A stretch of 64,000 bases of DNA, from assembly GCA_905147135.1 (NCBI GenBank), contig LR990040.1, positions 25,185,857-25,249,856 on the forward strand, in the 5' to 3' direction. The notes under the pieces were generated by a model that did not search any database, was not told where the DNA came from, and saw nothing but the letters and a program-made list of their open reading frames with translations. The position numbers were made by a program, and so were the translations under genes. This document shows positions 23,049 through 32,880 of this stretch, piece by piece (the stretch's first letter is position 1; every line of letters starts with the position of its first letter). This DNA comes from Blastobasis lacticolella. Taxonomy: Eukaryota > Arthropoda > Insecta > Lepidoptera > Blastobasidae.

Positions 23049-23561
23049 CTAACTTTCACTGTCACTGTCGCTACTACTAGAGTATGGCTGATCACAATCT
23101 GCATCGTATCTCAAAAAGATATCCATCATCTAAGTATCATATCGCTTATATGCCATCTGGTAAGCCGTCAACTCACCATAGTTTCTAGCTTCTAGATCCA
23201 CAGTAGGCTGTTGACAAAGCCAAGTCGTCAGCTCGTAATCCTTATAGCAGACGGCGATATGAAGCGCAGTAGCTCCTGAGGTTCTGTCTCGGGCGTTCAA
23301 GTCCGCTCCTAACTCTACCAAGATTTCCAGTAGTCTTACAGCATTTTGCTGTCTATGTCTACTTGCAACTATATGAACACACTGATTTCCGTCATAATCG
23401 TATTCTTGCAGCAGAAATTCAGTTGTTTGGTCTAACCACCATCCAGCTCTGAGCAGCAATGACAAGCACCCATGTCTACAGATATCGTGAAACATGTTTT
23501 CCCCTTGGCGGTTTATAGCACCAAAAACTTCAGCAATTACGAGAGATTCCATTTTTTTCAA
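23049..23561 (-). pseudogene. Polydnavirus-type ankyrin protein (vankyrin), nonsense mutation
   Basis: The 143-codon frame (23130-23561) has the compact ankyrin arrangement of polydnavirus vankyrins. These are IkB-like proteins that lack the regulatory ends of cellular IkB and are thought to bind host NF-kB factors. Visible motifs are ENMFHDICRHG near residue 21, DYDGNQCVHIVA, ELGADLNARD, GATALHIAV and TTWLCQQPTVDLEARN. A TAG at 23130-23132 ends this frame, but the same frame stays open for 26 more codons to a second TAG at 23049. That tail is acidic and serine-rich, which suggests the first stop is a later mutation. Two start codons lie close together (23561 and 23552). The phosphatase gene at 24684 is on the same strand. 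A host Cactus fragment is less likely given the overall match to the viral type. Confidence 0.75.
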
Positions 23562-24683
23562 AAAAGTAATAGCTCGAAAGTTACACGGTACTGTACAGCA
23601 GTAAGTCCAATATAAGACTGAAAAGATTAATATCTAGAGCGTAAAATGTAGTATATTATTATCCTACGGGAACTCCAAATAAGTGGTGTCAAGGGTATTG
23701 AACTATTGATTGTGTTCATGTGGTGGTTGGGTTTTCCAGAACCTGTAAGCGTTTATTTTAGGTACCGCGTCATTATTGCCCACTATTTTCCTTTTACATA
23801 TTGATTACATTGTTTGTAGCTATTTTCAAGTTATATAAAAGTATTTCCATGACTAATATAAATAAATATAGTACAATTTTAAATTCAATTAATAAAGTTA
23901 ATGTGTCTAGATAGTGTAAAAGTGCTATATGGAATTGATTAAATATTATTTTTAATAAAAAAATATTATCTTTATTACAACTTACACCATAATTTTAAAA
24001 TAGATTTAAACTTAATGCGCACAGAGATGATACTTTCAAATGAACACAATTTCATGACAACATTAAATCACTAACATCTTTTACTAGGAACTTTGGCTTA
24101 TTAGGGGTTCAAGTTTTGATGTATCCTAGGTCCGCACCTCTCAGTGTCCAAGCAAGTCAATTGTTTAAATGCTAAAACAAAAATTTGCAGTTTAAATACA
24201 GATTTAGGAAGTCAATTCACTTAATGAGTTATTTAGAGCTCTACTTACGGTAGTTCCATTTTACGTTCCTTTTTTTTCTTGTTACGCAAATATTTGAGTA
24301 GATTCATAATAGCGGTATAAATAATTTTAAGATAGCTAATAATTTTAGCTATCTGTTCTAACAGTTCAATAGTTAATACTATAAATTCAATTATTGAGAT
24401 CATTTTAAAAAGTACTTAAAATTCAGTGGCTGAACTGGAAATGATATGAATTACCTAAAATGGCTTATTTATATTCTATAACAAATACCTATCCTACATT
24501 GAATTCTGGTTAGCCTGTTCTGATACAATTTCAATTATTATATTTTTTCCAATGGACCTATTCAAAGAAGACACTCGTGTGACATGATACATGATGTTTA
24601 TAATTAATAATTACTAAACTCTTATTTTTACTAGACATTTTTTGGCTTAACTGAACCAGCTCAAGATTTTATGAAATTAAAAT
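23562..24683. other. AT-rich spacer between two polydnavirus-type genes
   Basis: About 1.1 kb with no usable ORF and no recognisable transposon. Long non-coding AT-rich spacers are usual in polydnavirus circles, so this may belong to the same insertion. Confidence 0.4.
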
Positions 24684-25555
24684 TTATCGAATACACCTCA
24701 TACCCATTTCTTCATGAACATAAATATGGAAAACTTGATAACAGAAAGTATAGTCCTCTAAGCAATTTAGATGACTATACTTTTGCTGTTGTATCTTTTG
24801 AAAAGTGTTGGCCACCGACACTAGCCCCGTTTCCTTAAATTGTGTAACGCAGATATCCAGGGTACAGTACACTGTCGAACTACTGACTCCATCTTGACAG
24901 TGAACAAGTATGGGTCCAAGTTTAGCACTAGGTAGTTTTTTTTTTCTAAACTAATATTAATTTCATTCTGGCGGGTTACAAAATCTAAAAAAGCACTTGG
25001 ATCTCTTAATTCTCCCGCGGTGTACCTGTAATGTGATATCTGCCGTTCTCGGCCAGCGCGGTCAGTCAAAGCCAACAGAGTTAAAATAAAATTTGGTTCA
25101 ACACTAATTTTTAAGGTCTTTACTGTAAATTCTTCACACTCTACTATACCTTCTTCACGTGCACACCAGTAGTCAGAATTTGCTTTTTCATGAGGATCAG
25201 ATATCATCACAACACTCCGAACTTTTTTACACCAGATCATTCTCAAAAATTTTAAAGAGTTGTTCTTATTCGGATGTCTTACGCAGATAGATTTGCGCTG
25301 GCCTTCGAACCTTTCATAACCCTTGATAAAGCTGGTCATCTGGTATTCTTCATAAGTTTTTGCACAACAGCGAACATAGCTTAACAACGAAAAACATCCG
25401 GCATAGCGAGGCTTCTCACTTCTACTTTCTTCTAGTCTTGTAGTCTCATTCATCACTATCTGGTGATATTCTTGAGCAATGAGCTTAAAAGCGTCTGGTT
25501 TGTCTATGAATACCAAGAAATCAATTGCATGAATGTCCTCAAACGTGGTTCCCAT
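24684..25555 (-). pseudogene. Bracovirus-type protein tyrosine phosphatase, frameshifted
   Basis: The frame 24821-25555 starts with MGTTFEDIHAIDFL and carries the bracovirus PTP pattern: RMIWCKKVRSVVMISD, a segment ending YWCAREEG, EEFTVKTLKI, LTLLALTDRAGRERQISH and ASFLDFVTRQN-type sequence. It goes out of frame at an A10 run (T10 on plus, 24936-24945). The C-terminal part continues in another frame to 24684 (CTLDICVTQFKETG, the family's post-signature helix). The signature region keeps the His-Cys pair, but the residue at the place of the essential arginine of HCX5R is a serine. This copy therefore would not hydrolyse phosphotyrosine even without the frameshift. Many bracovirus PTPs are natural pseudophosphatases, so arginine loss may predate insertion. 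I infer viral origin from the family match and from the neighbouring vankyrin. Confidence 0.8.
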
Positions 25556-26147
25556 GATTTGAACGTGAACGTATTCTTTTTGTTTGATGAAGTAAATATT
25601 TTATGTATGTGTCTCTAAGTTAAAACCGAAGCTTGTGGAGTAAGTCTCTATCCGAAGGCTCTGCTTTTTGAACTGATTACTGTTTATTTTACAGTCCTGG
25701 TAAGCCCCAGATACTTAATTAATTAATTGCACACCTACTGAGTTTTAATGGTACTTATACGAGAACCATAAAATTTTTCCAACAACTAGAAAGTTTAATT
25801 ACTCCTGTAACAATAAAACAAAGCATGTAAATGACATTTTTGTGACTTAATATACTTATACAAAACTGTCCTGTTGGAGTTACGATCCAAACTAAACCAC
25901 TTCTTAGTAAACAAAGAGGCTTTTAAACTCTGAGAACACCTACTCATTTTTAGGATGAGCTAGTGATTATTATTCTATCCACTTATTTCTGCTCATTGAA
26001 ACGTTATTTGATTGTAATTTATTAATAGATTTTCTGATAACCAATAATAATGCAAATAATATTATTATCTCACAAGTACAATTTAGATGCAAATTAAAGG
26101 AAGACCAAGGAAAAATGAGAAAATAAAAAATGATAATACTTACTCCA
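25556..26147. other. Spacer upstream of the phosphatase gene
   Basis: AT-rich, no coding signal. It should contain the phosphatase promoter, but no clear TATA box was seen. Confidence 0.35.
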
Positions 26148-26426
26148 TTAAAGCAAAGCCATTTCTACGTCACTTTCTACAAATCTTTCACGAGAACACA
26201 TAATTTGTAATTCACGCCGCGCAAAATCATATTCTGCCTTTAAACGCTGTAAACCCCTCTCAATTTGCACTTTGTTACATCCTGGATTATCTAACTCCTT
26301 CTGCTGCTCCAGGACTCGATCTCTTAAATAAAGGACTTTTACTGCTAAATTCCTACGTTCGCCTTGCGAGTACATTTTCCGTAATGTTGATTGTACCGAT
26401 ATAAGTAAAATGATGAAATAAGCCAT
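26148..26426 (-). CDS. Unassigned 92-residue protein with hydrophobic N-terminus
   Basis: The frame starts MAYFIILLISVQS, a short hydrophobic stretch that could be a signal anchor. The rest is charged and probably helical (ERRNLAVKVLYLRDRVLEQQ, RGLQRLKAEYDFARREL). It lies on the same strand as the phosphatase and ankyrin pseudogenes and in the same AT-rich context, so it may belong to the same inserted block. I do not recognise the family. A splice site upstream cannot be excluded. Confidence 0.4.
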   Translation of the reverse strand: MAYFIILLISVQSTLRKMYSQGERRNLAVKVLYLRDRVLEQQKELDNPGCNKVQIERGLQRLKAEYDFARRELQIMCSRERFVESDVEMALL

Positions 26427-26764
26427 GATGTTAGCATTTTTGTTTCGATACCTAAATTATTTAATTTCCTTATTAGGAATTTTTAATTAAATAAATTCAT
26501 TTCATTTTCCTTATTCAAAATACATTATGGTAGACCTATCAATAACTTTTCAGCAATATTATAATACGTCGACAAATCGTATTGTTTTCAACTAAAAAGC
26601 CTCCGACAGAAAAAAATTATATCTATCATATAGGTAAAGTTATCTGAGACCTAATGACGTCAATTTATTAAGTGGAAGATTATTTGATTTAGCCAAATTT
26701 TAGTAAACCTGTCGCGTGGTATTAGGTGCCCAACACTCGTGCAACGGAACTATTATGAGACTTT
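26427..26764. other. Spacer, nothing recognised
   Basis: AT-rich sequence without ORFs or repeats between the small ORF and a LINE 3' end. Confidence 0.4.
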
Positions 26765-27577
26765 ACAGCCAGTGTGAAACTAGTTCATTTTTTAAGTCTT
26801 GTAGATATTATTAAGATACATGAAGTATTAAAAGTCTCAGCATTAAACATATTTAAAAAGAAACCTGTAGTTGACTCCATTAAGCTTAGACCCAGAAACA
26901 TTACAATAGAGACACATTGCTGCAAAACAGCAATGATGAGTAAAAATATTACTGAAATGGGTCCCAAACTATATAACAAACTACCAGAATGTGCAAAGTC
27001 TCTAGATGTTAAAAATTTCAAAGCATTTTTAACTAATTTGCTAATTGATAAATGCTATTATAATATTAATGATTACCTTAGTGACATCAATTTAAGAAAA
27101 CTTTGACATTTGGATATTTTAGCATTCTATTTGGTAGGAATACATTTTATTTTTATTTTTTTAAGGGCGATGACATTATTTTAATAATTCAGATTGACAT
27201 TTTTTTAGTGACACTTTATGGAATAACTATTAAATTGAATTATTATTACTTGACATTTTATATTTTATTGACATTTTATGAAATAATTAGTACATTTGAA
27301 TTATTATTATTTGTCATTATAATTTAATTGTTTTAACTTAAGACATTCAATTTTAATTATTTGACATAATAATGTTTAGTGATTTGACATTTATTTAATT
27401 TACTTTTTAATTGTATTATAAACAATCAAGTTCATGTGAATCTTGTAATATTTAGTATGCTTTACGGCGCATCATGGAGCCGCTACTATTACTATTTACC
27501 ACTTTTATGTACCTGTGATGACTAAATAAATGATTATGATTATGATTATGATTATTATGATTATGATTATGATTATA
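26765..27577 (+). mobile_element. 3' end of a CR1-like LINE with GATTAT tail
   Basis: The frame 26774-27106 is the C-terminal tail of a CR1-like ORF2 (TKNITEMGPKLYNKLP-type: NITEMGPKLYNKLPEC, FKAFLTNLLIDKCYYNIND). A 3' UTR with many TTGACATTT words follows, then a (TGATTA)n microsatellite at about 27530-27577, a usual CR1-type 3' end. It is opposite in orientation to the polydnavirus-type genes and is probably a later insertion into that block. Confidence 0.75.
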
Positions 27578-27816
27578 AACACCCTATAGATTCAATGATT
27601 CATCGAAAAACACTGATTTGATCGAATATTCCATGAAATGAAGCTGACCCGTATTATCTTATAATTAAGAAGTCAACTGTTATCATTACAATTCAACGTA
27701 TACTCGAAATACTGTAATATTGATGATTTCATCGAAAAAACCCAATACACCTAAGTTCAATGGGGGTTATTATTTGATAATAAAAATAACTCACAATTTA
27801 AAAGTATTTACATGAA

Positions 27817-27822
27817 TTTATT
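27817..27822 (-). promoter_or_regulatory. Poly(A) signal AATAAA of the two-exon gene
   Basis: AATAAA on the minus strand about 65 bases after the stop codon at 27887, the expected distance for a polyadenylation signal. Confidence 0.5.
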
Positions 27823-27886
27823 ACAGAACAGTTTGATGCGCATTAAAAAAAAATACACAAAATGAAAAATGAAAAATATAAGACAA

Positions 27887-28559
27887 TCAATAGAAATCCC
27901 AGTGTGCTGCTGAGCTGCTCTGTGGAGGATTATTATTGTTCTTAAACCATTCTGCAATACACCATATTCGAGGATCCCAAGTTGACCTATCAGTTTTTTT
28001 ACAAAAATACCAGTCAAAAAGTCCTCGCTTTTTTCTAGGAGACCTAGAAATATGCTCCTGATTTTCTTGATCATCCGACATAGTGGACTCGGGGATACCT
28101 TGTGTGATTCCAGCGCTCACCAACATTGTTTGGGTTTCTTGTCGTATGGAGGTCGAGCTGATAACGTCTTCAGGTGGTATTGCTTGTATAGGCACTGCTT
28201 GTATCCCTAAAACAATTTTAACAACCATACAATGCCATCTAGTAGTTGCGATAAAGAACACATATTTGAAATTTGAAAATCGGGAAGCTGAAAGATAAGA
28301 TATTCTTAATGGGAATCTAGAAGAGTCGGACTGGGAACCGAACCCAGACCTCTTCTACATCGCGCCAAATGCTCTTCCCTTAAGCTATGCGAGACTAGTA
28401 CATTTTAATTTAACTAGATATCCTATAGGGCCACAACGTCCATCATCCGGTCACTATTATCTTAGTAATGATTTTTTTAAATAACACAGATTAAAAATAC
28501 TTACATGATACTCCTGCAGAGAAAACGCACAACACCACTGCAACGTTATGTAAGGACAT
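27887..28559 (-). CDS. Two-exon gene for a predicted secreted protein
   Basis: Exon 1 (28505-28559) starts with ATG and encodes MSLHNVAVVLCVFSAGVS, a good signal peptide. It ends at a GTAAG donor (28500-28504). Exon 2 (27887-28206) follows a TTTTAG acceptor and is in phase, giving 124 codons plus stop. The mature part has a Pro/Ile-rich start (QAVPIQAIPPED), a basic cluster (SPRKKRG) and a Trp/Cys-containing C-terminus (FDWYFCKK, WDPRIWCIAEWF). A TATA-like box lies about 90 bases upstream and AATAAA about 65 bases downstream. A signal peptide in its own exon followed by one intron is typical of several polydnavirus gene families. That architecture and its neighbours suggest viral origin, but I do not recognise the family. 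All frames are open, unlike the neighbouring pseudogenes. Confidence 0.6.
28205..28398 (-). mobile_element. tRNA-derived SINE in the intron
   Basis: On the minus strand an A-box-like TAGCTTAAGGG and a good T arm (CTGGG, TTCGGTT loop, CCCAG) form a tRNA-like head. A SINE-type tail follows (CTACTAGATGGC, TTGTTAAAATTG). The anticodon arm does not pair, so this is not a functional tRNA. The tail ends at the 3' splice site of the two-exon gene. Confidence 0.6.
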
Positions 28560-28644
28560 GATCGAACGGTTCCTCGAGCGGTTTTGAACTCGTTATGCTG
28601 GACAGCTCGTTCATACCCCTTTTTTATTATTCACTTGTAATAAA

Positions 28645-28652
28645 CCTTTATA
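28645..28652 (-). promoter_or_regulatory. TATA-like box of the two-exon gene
   Basis: TATAAAGG on the minus strand, about 90 bases before the start codon at 28559. Its spacing suits a short 5' UTR. Assignment is by position only. Confidence 0.4.
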
Positions 28653-29295
28653 AAATTTAACGATGCCCGAAATTAGTGTCAATTTACAGAAATGCGTAAA
28701 AATGAATACTGTAGGTCATAAAACTAATTAATGTTACTCATTAAACTCATCCTTCAAAAAAACTTATTAAGAAATTAATTATATACCGTTAGTATATAGG
28801 TTTCTCATATTTTGTTCAGGATTTTTTTTCAAATTTTATAAATCTGCATAACATGAATTCTATTCAAAAGTAGTTCAGCACTAATACATTAATAGAGAAC
28901 AATAAGTTCACTTATTAAATTCGCCTCTAGTATTTTTCCCAAGTCCCGTAAGTTTCGACTTGGCAAGCTCTCCTAGACAGTGTTCCTATAGAATAAAACT
29001 TAACGTTACAATTATAATTAGGTGTTGAAATCAGTGGTGAACTATTACGATTAAAGCATACGAAAATAAACAAGAAACCGTGAAACAAATGTGCATATTC
29101 TGAATTAATATACAAAACATGTAGTTTTATGCCCATACATGACCATTTTATTTCATAAAATCTGGAAAATCACACAATAAACAGTGAAGTGCCTAATACC
29201 GCCAACTTACGAGTTTTATTTTGAAACATATTGTGTAATACCTACACTGATCCAAGGCGATTAGTGACTACGTACTAGTCCTTATTTCAACGGTA
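28653..29295. other. AT-rich spacer
   Basis: No coding signal. Contains the 25-bp motif described separately. The 69-codon minus-strand ORF at 28927 has no known domain. Confidence 0.35.
28949..28973 (-). repeat. 25-bp motif, inverted partner of 17544-17568
   Basis: Read on the minus strand it matches 17544-17568 at 22 of 25 bases. It lies just outside the two-exon gene and could be the right edge of the inserted block. Confidence 0.35.
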
Positions 29296-29299
29296 AAAT

Positions 29300-29375
29300 A
29301 AGCTGCTCGATAGCTGACAAGTGATAACTTGTGACTCGAAGCGGAAGTCTCGGGTTCGATCCTCGCCTTATCAAA
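29300..29375 (+). other. Weak tRNA-like sequence
   Basis: Contains GGTTCGATCC, close to the B-box consensus, and an A-box-like TAGCTGACAAGTGA 45 bases upstream. The T-arm stem is broken. Probably a decayed SINE head. Confidence 0.3.
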
Positions 29376-29466
29376 ACATATTTTTATTCTTTTTTGTTTT
29401 GGTTTTTATTTTTTGGCATCCGTATTCATCTTGACATTATAATATTTTAAATAAAATAAAATAAAT

Positions 29467-30970
29467 TTGGAAAACATGACGACCCGCAAAATGTATGTGT
29501 TAAAGCTAGAAGACCAGTTGAAACAGGCTCTCACAGATTTAAAATTCTCCAAGGAAAAAATACAGCAGCTATTGCAAGAAAGAGAGGACAGCGAAGCTGA
29601 AATTCATATAGTGAATTCAAGAAATAAAAACTTGAAAGATCAATTGGCCGAACTCGACATTCAAATGGAGGACTTTCGGGCGCAGCGTGACGATCTTCAG
29701 GCCGTAGTCGACTCCTTCCAGGAGTGCGGCGAGCACCATCTGGGCTTACTCGACCGCAATGCCAACCTCGAGCGTAAATTAGAAGCCGCACACCGATCCA
29801 TCCAGCAGCTCCAGCTAGATAAACATGAGTTAGAGGCTTCTTATACACAAGCAATGTATAAAGAGCTTATGGTCCCTCACTCTGGCAATGTCATGTTAAA
29901 TGTTCATAGAAAAAGACCAAAACTGAAGTATGGGCGTAAGAAACACAGACATGTTTTAAAAATATTTAACACTTTGTGTTGTCACTTCATGATGGAACTC
30001 CATTATTATGAATTAAATCACTTTTTGTACACTAGTTCCACTTTATTATATAATTTTTATTTTAAAAATTATATAATAAAGTGGAACTAGTATTTTAAAA
30101 ATATTAAGCCAGAATATAAAGTTGAGAAAGGGTCTTGATCACGCACGAAGAGAGTTGCAACGGTGCACCTTCGACATTGAAAAACGTCAAACTACTTACT
30201 TACAGGAAACACACCAGTTAGAACTAAAGCTTTGTGACATGGACAACGACTTGAAAAATACCTTGTTCCAGTACGAAAATTCCTAAAAATTGATAGGCGA
30301 GTATTCTGAGTCTATGAGTCAGCTATTGGTAGATTTGAAGTATAATGAGAGTAAATTTAATTCTTTGATGGCAAGTCACACATGCAGCTGTGGGTACTCC
30401 CGAACCGATGGCTCGGCCACATCCGAGGAAATAGAACAAGTGACCCGACGCTCGGTGCTCAGCCCGGTCGCTGCGACGGTGGCGCCGAGAGTGCATCATC
30501 CTCTGGTTGGCATCAATACGGCTGATGCTCAGAGTAAAACTATAGTATTATCGGATGTGTTTGGCAGAGACTTAGGACGTGTTCTGTCAACCTACGCTTG
30601 TAATAACGTAATTAATTATTGTTAACCTGGTATTTCACTAAGAAGTTTGACATTAAAAATATTGGAATTGAAATTTGACAGAAATGATACATTAATAATA
30701 ACACTTTGTGATTCACTTCATTATACTAAGCCAGATTTATGTCGTTTTTATGAAGTATTGACCAATCTCAAGAGTATTGGAAAAATCATATTGTGTGCAT
30801 TTCCTTACTCTGACAGTTTCAGCACAGTCCAAAATAATAATATAAATAATTTTAATAATTTATTGTACTCCTTGACTTGTTATAGCGACAATATTTCCTT
30901 TTTCGACATAAATAAATTTCTTCGACAATTTGTTTATTATAGTAGACATCATAATTATCTATTTGAATAA
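29467..30970 (+). pseudogene. CR1-like ORF1: coiled coil and SGNH-like domain
   Basis: The first 120 residues are a long coiled coil (LKLEDQLKQALTDLKFSKEK, LLDRNANLERKLEAAHRSIQ). The coil resumes after a 126-bp insertion at about 30106 (HARRELQRCTFDIEKRQ). A stop (TAA) follows at about 30284, then the linker, then the SGNH-type block (IVLSDVFGRDLGRVLSTY) and another stop near 30622, then GKIILCAFPYSD and FFDINKF. It has the same layout as ORF1 of the element at 10588-15900 but in a diverged family. ORF2 is absent downstream, so this is a truncated element. Confidence 0.75.
29967..30092. mobile_element. 126-bp insertion ending in a perfect 28-bp hairpin
   Basis: Flanked by TTTTAAAAATATT at 29954-29966 and 30093-30105, and it interrupts the ORF1 coiled coil, which continues in frame if the insertion is ignored. 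Its right part is a perfect inverted repeat (30031-30058 and 30064-30091) with a 5-base loop. There are no terminal inverted repeats at the outer ends. The 13-bp duplication suggests a retroposed small RNA or a foldback element. Confidence 0.6.
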
Positions 30971-31767
30971 TAGAGAAAGAAAAATGATTGGGAAATTATT
31001 AGCATTTAATATTTTTAACCCTACTGACATCATAATATAAATCTGTTGACATCATAAATTCTATATGTATAGGTAGTACTTTTGGAAATAACTGTCTTTA
31101 TCTACACTCATAGCATAATGTTCCAATTACATATTCGAAAACAGTCGTTTAAGGGTACACTTTTTTCACGCCAGACTATAAAATTTTAAAAAATTACTTT
31201 TCGATACAGCATTTCCCATACCATTTTCATTACAGCTGTATCGTAAAATAACTTTTTAATCATTATGCAACACTTTTATTTTTTTATTTTTTGTCGGGCG
31301 CCGGGACACGGCGTAATGTAGGCTGAATACTTAGATGTCTTTAACATATTCAAATTCAAAATTTGAATTTTCCTGTTTATATTCTGTGTAATTATTTTCC
31401 CGCTAAACAGAATATTTTTAGTAATTGTTGTAATTTGTGTTTGTGAATGTTTTTCCTTATTTTAAGCAAATAAATAGATAAATGTGAATATAGTTAAGTG
31501 TATTTCCCGCCGCTTGCTTTCCTTGACGCGTAGATACAACAGAACTGACTCGCAGCTTACTTCCAGCTATGTTGAGAAAATTATAGGTACGATATTTTAA
31601 CATAAAAATATTAGAGTGTAGATAAAGTAGTGTATGCAACTGCATATAATTAGGTATTATATGACAGTTGCATAAACTACTATTATTATACAAATAAATT
31701 TGACATCTAAAGACTGCATAAATGTTTACGTAAGACATAATTGAATTAATATTTATATGGAACGAAA
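30971..31767. other. AT-rich sequence, nothing recognised
   Basis: Begins with a 3' UTR-like stretch holding TTGACATCAT words, similar in style to the CR1 3' UTR at 27.1 kb. A GTCGGGCGCCGGGACACGG patch at about 31293 stands out in base composition but has no assigned role. Confidence 0.35.
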
Positions 31768-31965
31768 GGACAATTATATTTCGTCGCTTCATTCTTCAGA
31801 TATAAGATAATTCACAACGTAGTCCCTTTAGCCTACAAGGTAGCTTCGCACGTTTATTTAAAGTAAAATCGATTTGTTTTCAATCGATCATTTTTTTCGA
31901 TCCTACGTATCGATACAGCCAGCCGCCATCTTTACGTATTTCCTTTTTCGTGCGAGGTAGCGAGC
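31768..31965. repeat. Dispersed repeat shared with 36073-36260
   Basis: The reverse complement of about 36090-36245 aligns with 31787-31945. A short piece also matches 35921-35965. The family contains CGATTTGTTTTCAATCGATC and ends near the GCCGCCATCTTTACG motif. Confidence 0.75.
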
Positions 31966-32189
31966 ACATCGTGCACACGTGGTGCACAACAAATTGTTAA
32001 AATTTAATTTCAAAAGTAGAAACGCAGCGAAAACAATATTCGGTATTTTAAAAGAAAAAGCAAAAATCTACGATGTCACAAAGTGGCGATATTCTCGGAT
32101 TCCACTTCAGATTCCGATAAAAATTCATGTAAGAACCTACAATATTTTCGCCGAATGTAGTTACTTTTATAATTTATGCATTGAGTGTA

Positions 32190-32880
32190 TTAATACAAAA
32201 CCTGGGGGTTGGCCGTGAGTCAACACGACGGTGATTTAGCTTTAATGTATATACAATAAAAAATGAAGAATATAATTAAAATTTCATCTGGAGGTTGGTC
32301 GAGAATCAACACGACAATATCAAATAACTACGCATACACCGCCGGGGGGTTGATCGTGAATCATCACGAAGGCAATATGCAATAATCTAGTTTCTCAACC
32401 TGGTCATGATCGAGGTTTTTAGATACCGATTAAAACTAAGTAAGTTTCTATTTTACGCGATTTTCGCTTAATGTGATACGTGTAATTTATGCATCGAGTG
32501 TTTCAATGTAAAACCTGGGGGTTGGCCGTGAGTCAACACGATGGTAAAAACCTGGACGTTGGTCGAGAATCAACGCGACGGTAAAATTATACACCTGGAT
32601 GTTGGTCGAGAACCAACACGACGGTATCGACACAAAGCCTGGAGGTTGGTCGAGAACCATCACGAAGGCAATGTACATATTCACCTGGATGTTGGTCGAG
32701 AACCAACACGACGGTATCGACACAGAGCCTGGAGGTTGGTCGTGAACCATCACGAAGGCAATGTGCATATTCACCTGGATGTTGGTCGAGAACCAACACG
32801 ACGGTATCGACACAGAACCTGGAGGTTGGTCGTGAACCATCACGGAGGCAATGTGCAATAATCCCAAGTGTCTCAACCTG
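32190..32880. repeat. 45-bp satellite in 90-bp dimers
   Basis: Monomers start CCTGGAKGTTGGTCG and end near CACGACGGTA or CACGAAGGCA. From 32594 on, two alternating monomer types form 90-bp dimers repeated about three times with very high identity. More diverged monomers occur upstream (32198, 32287, 32341, 32512, 32550). Each monomer holds a short inverted repeat (GTTGGT...ACCAAC). Long ORFs on both strands here are repeat translations. Confidence 0.85.

Noticed and set aside
28310..28398. Functional tRNA gene on the minus strand
   Set aside because: The T arm is good but the anticodon stem does not pair and a SINE tail follows.
32190..32880. CRISPR-like array of repeats and spacers
   Set aside because: Monomers are contiguous and similar throughout, with no unique spacers, in an animal genome.
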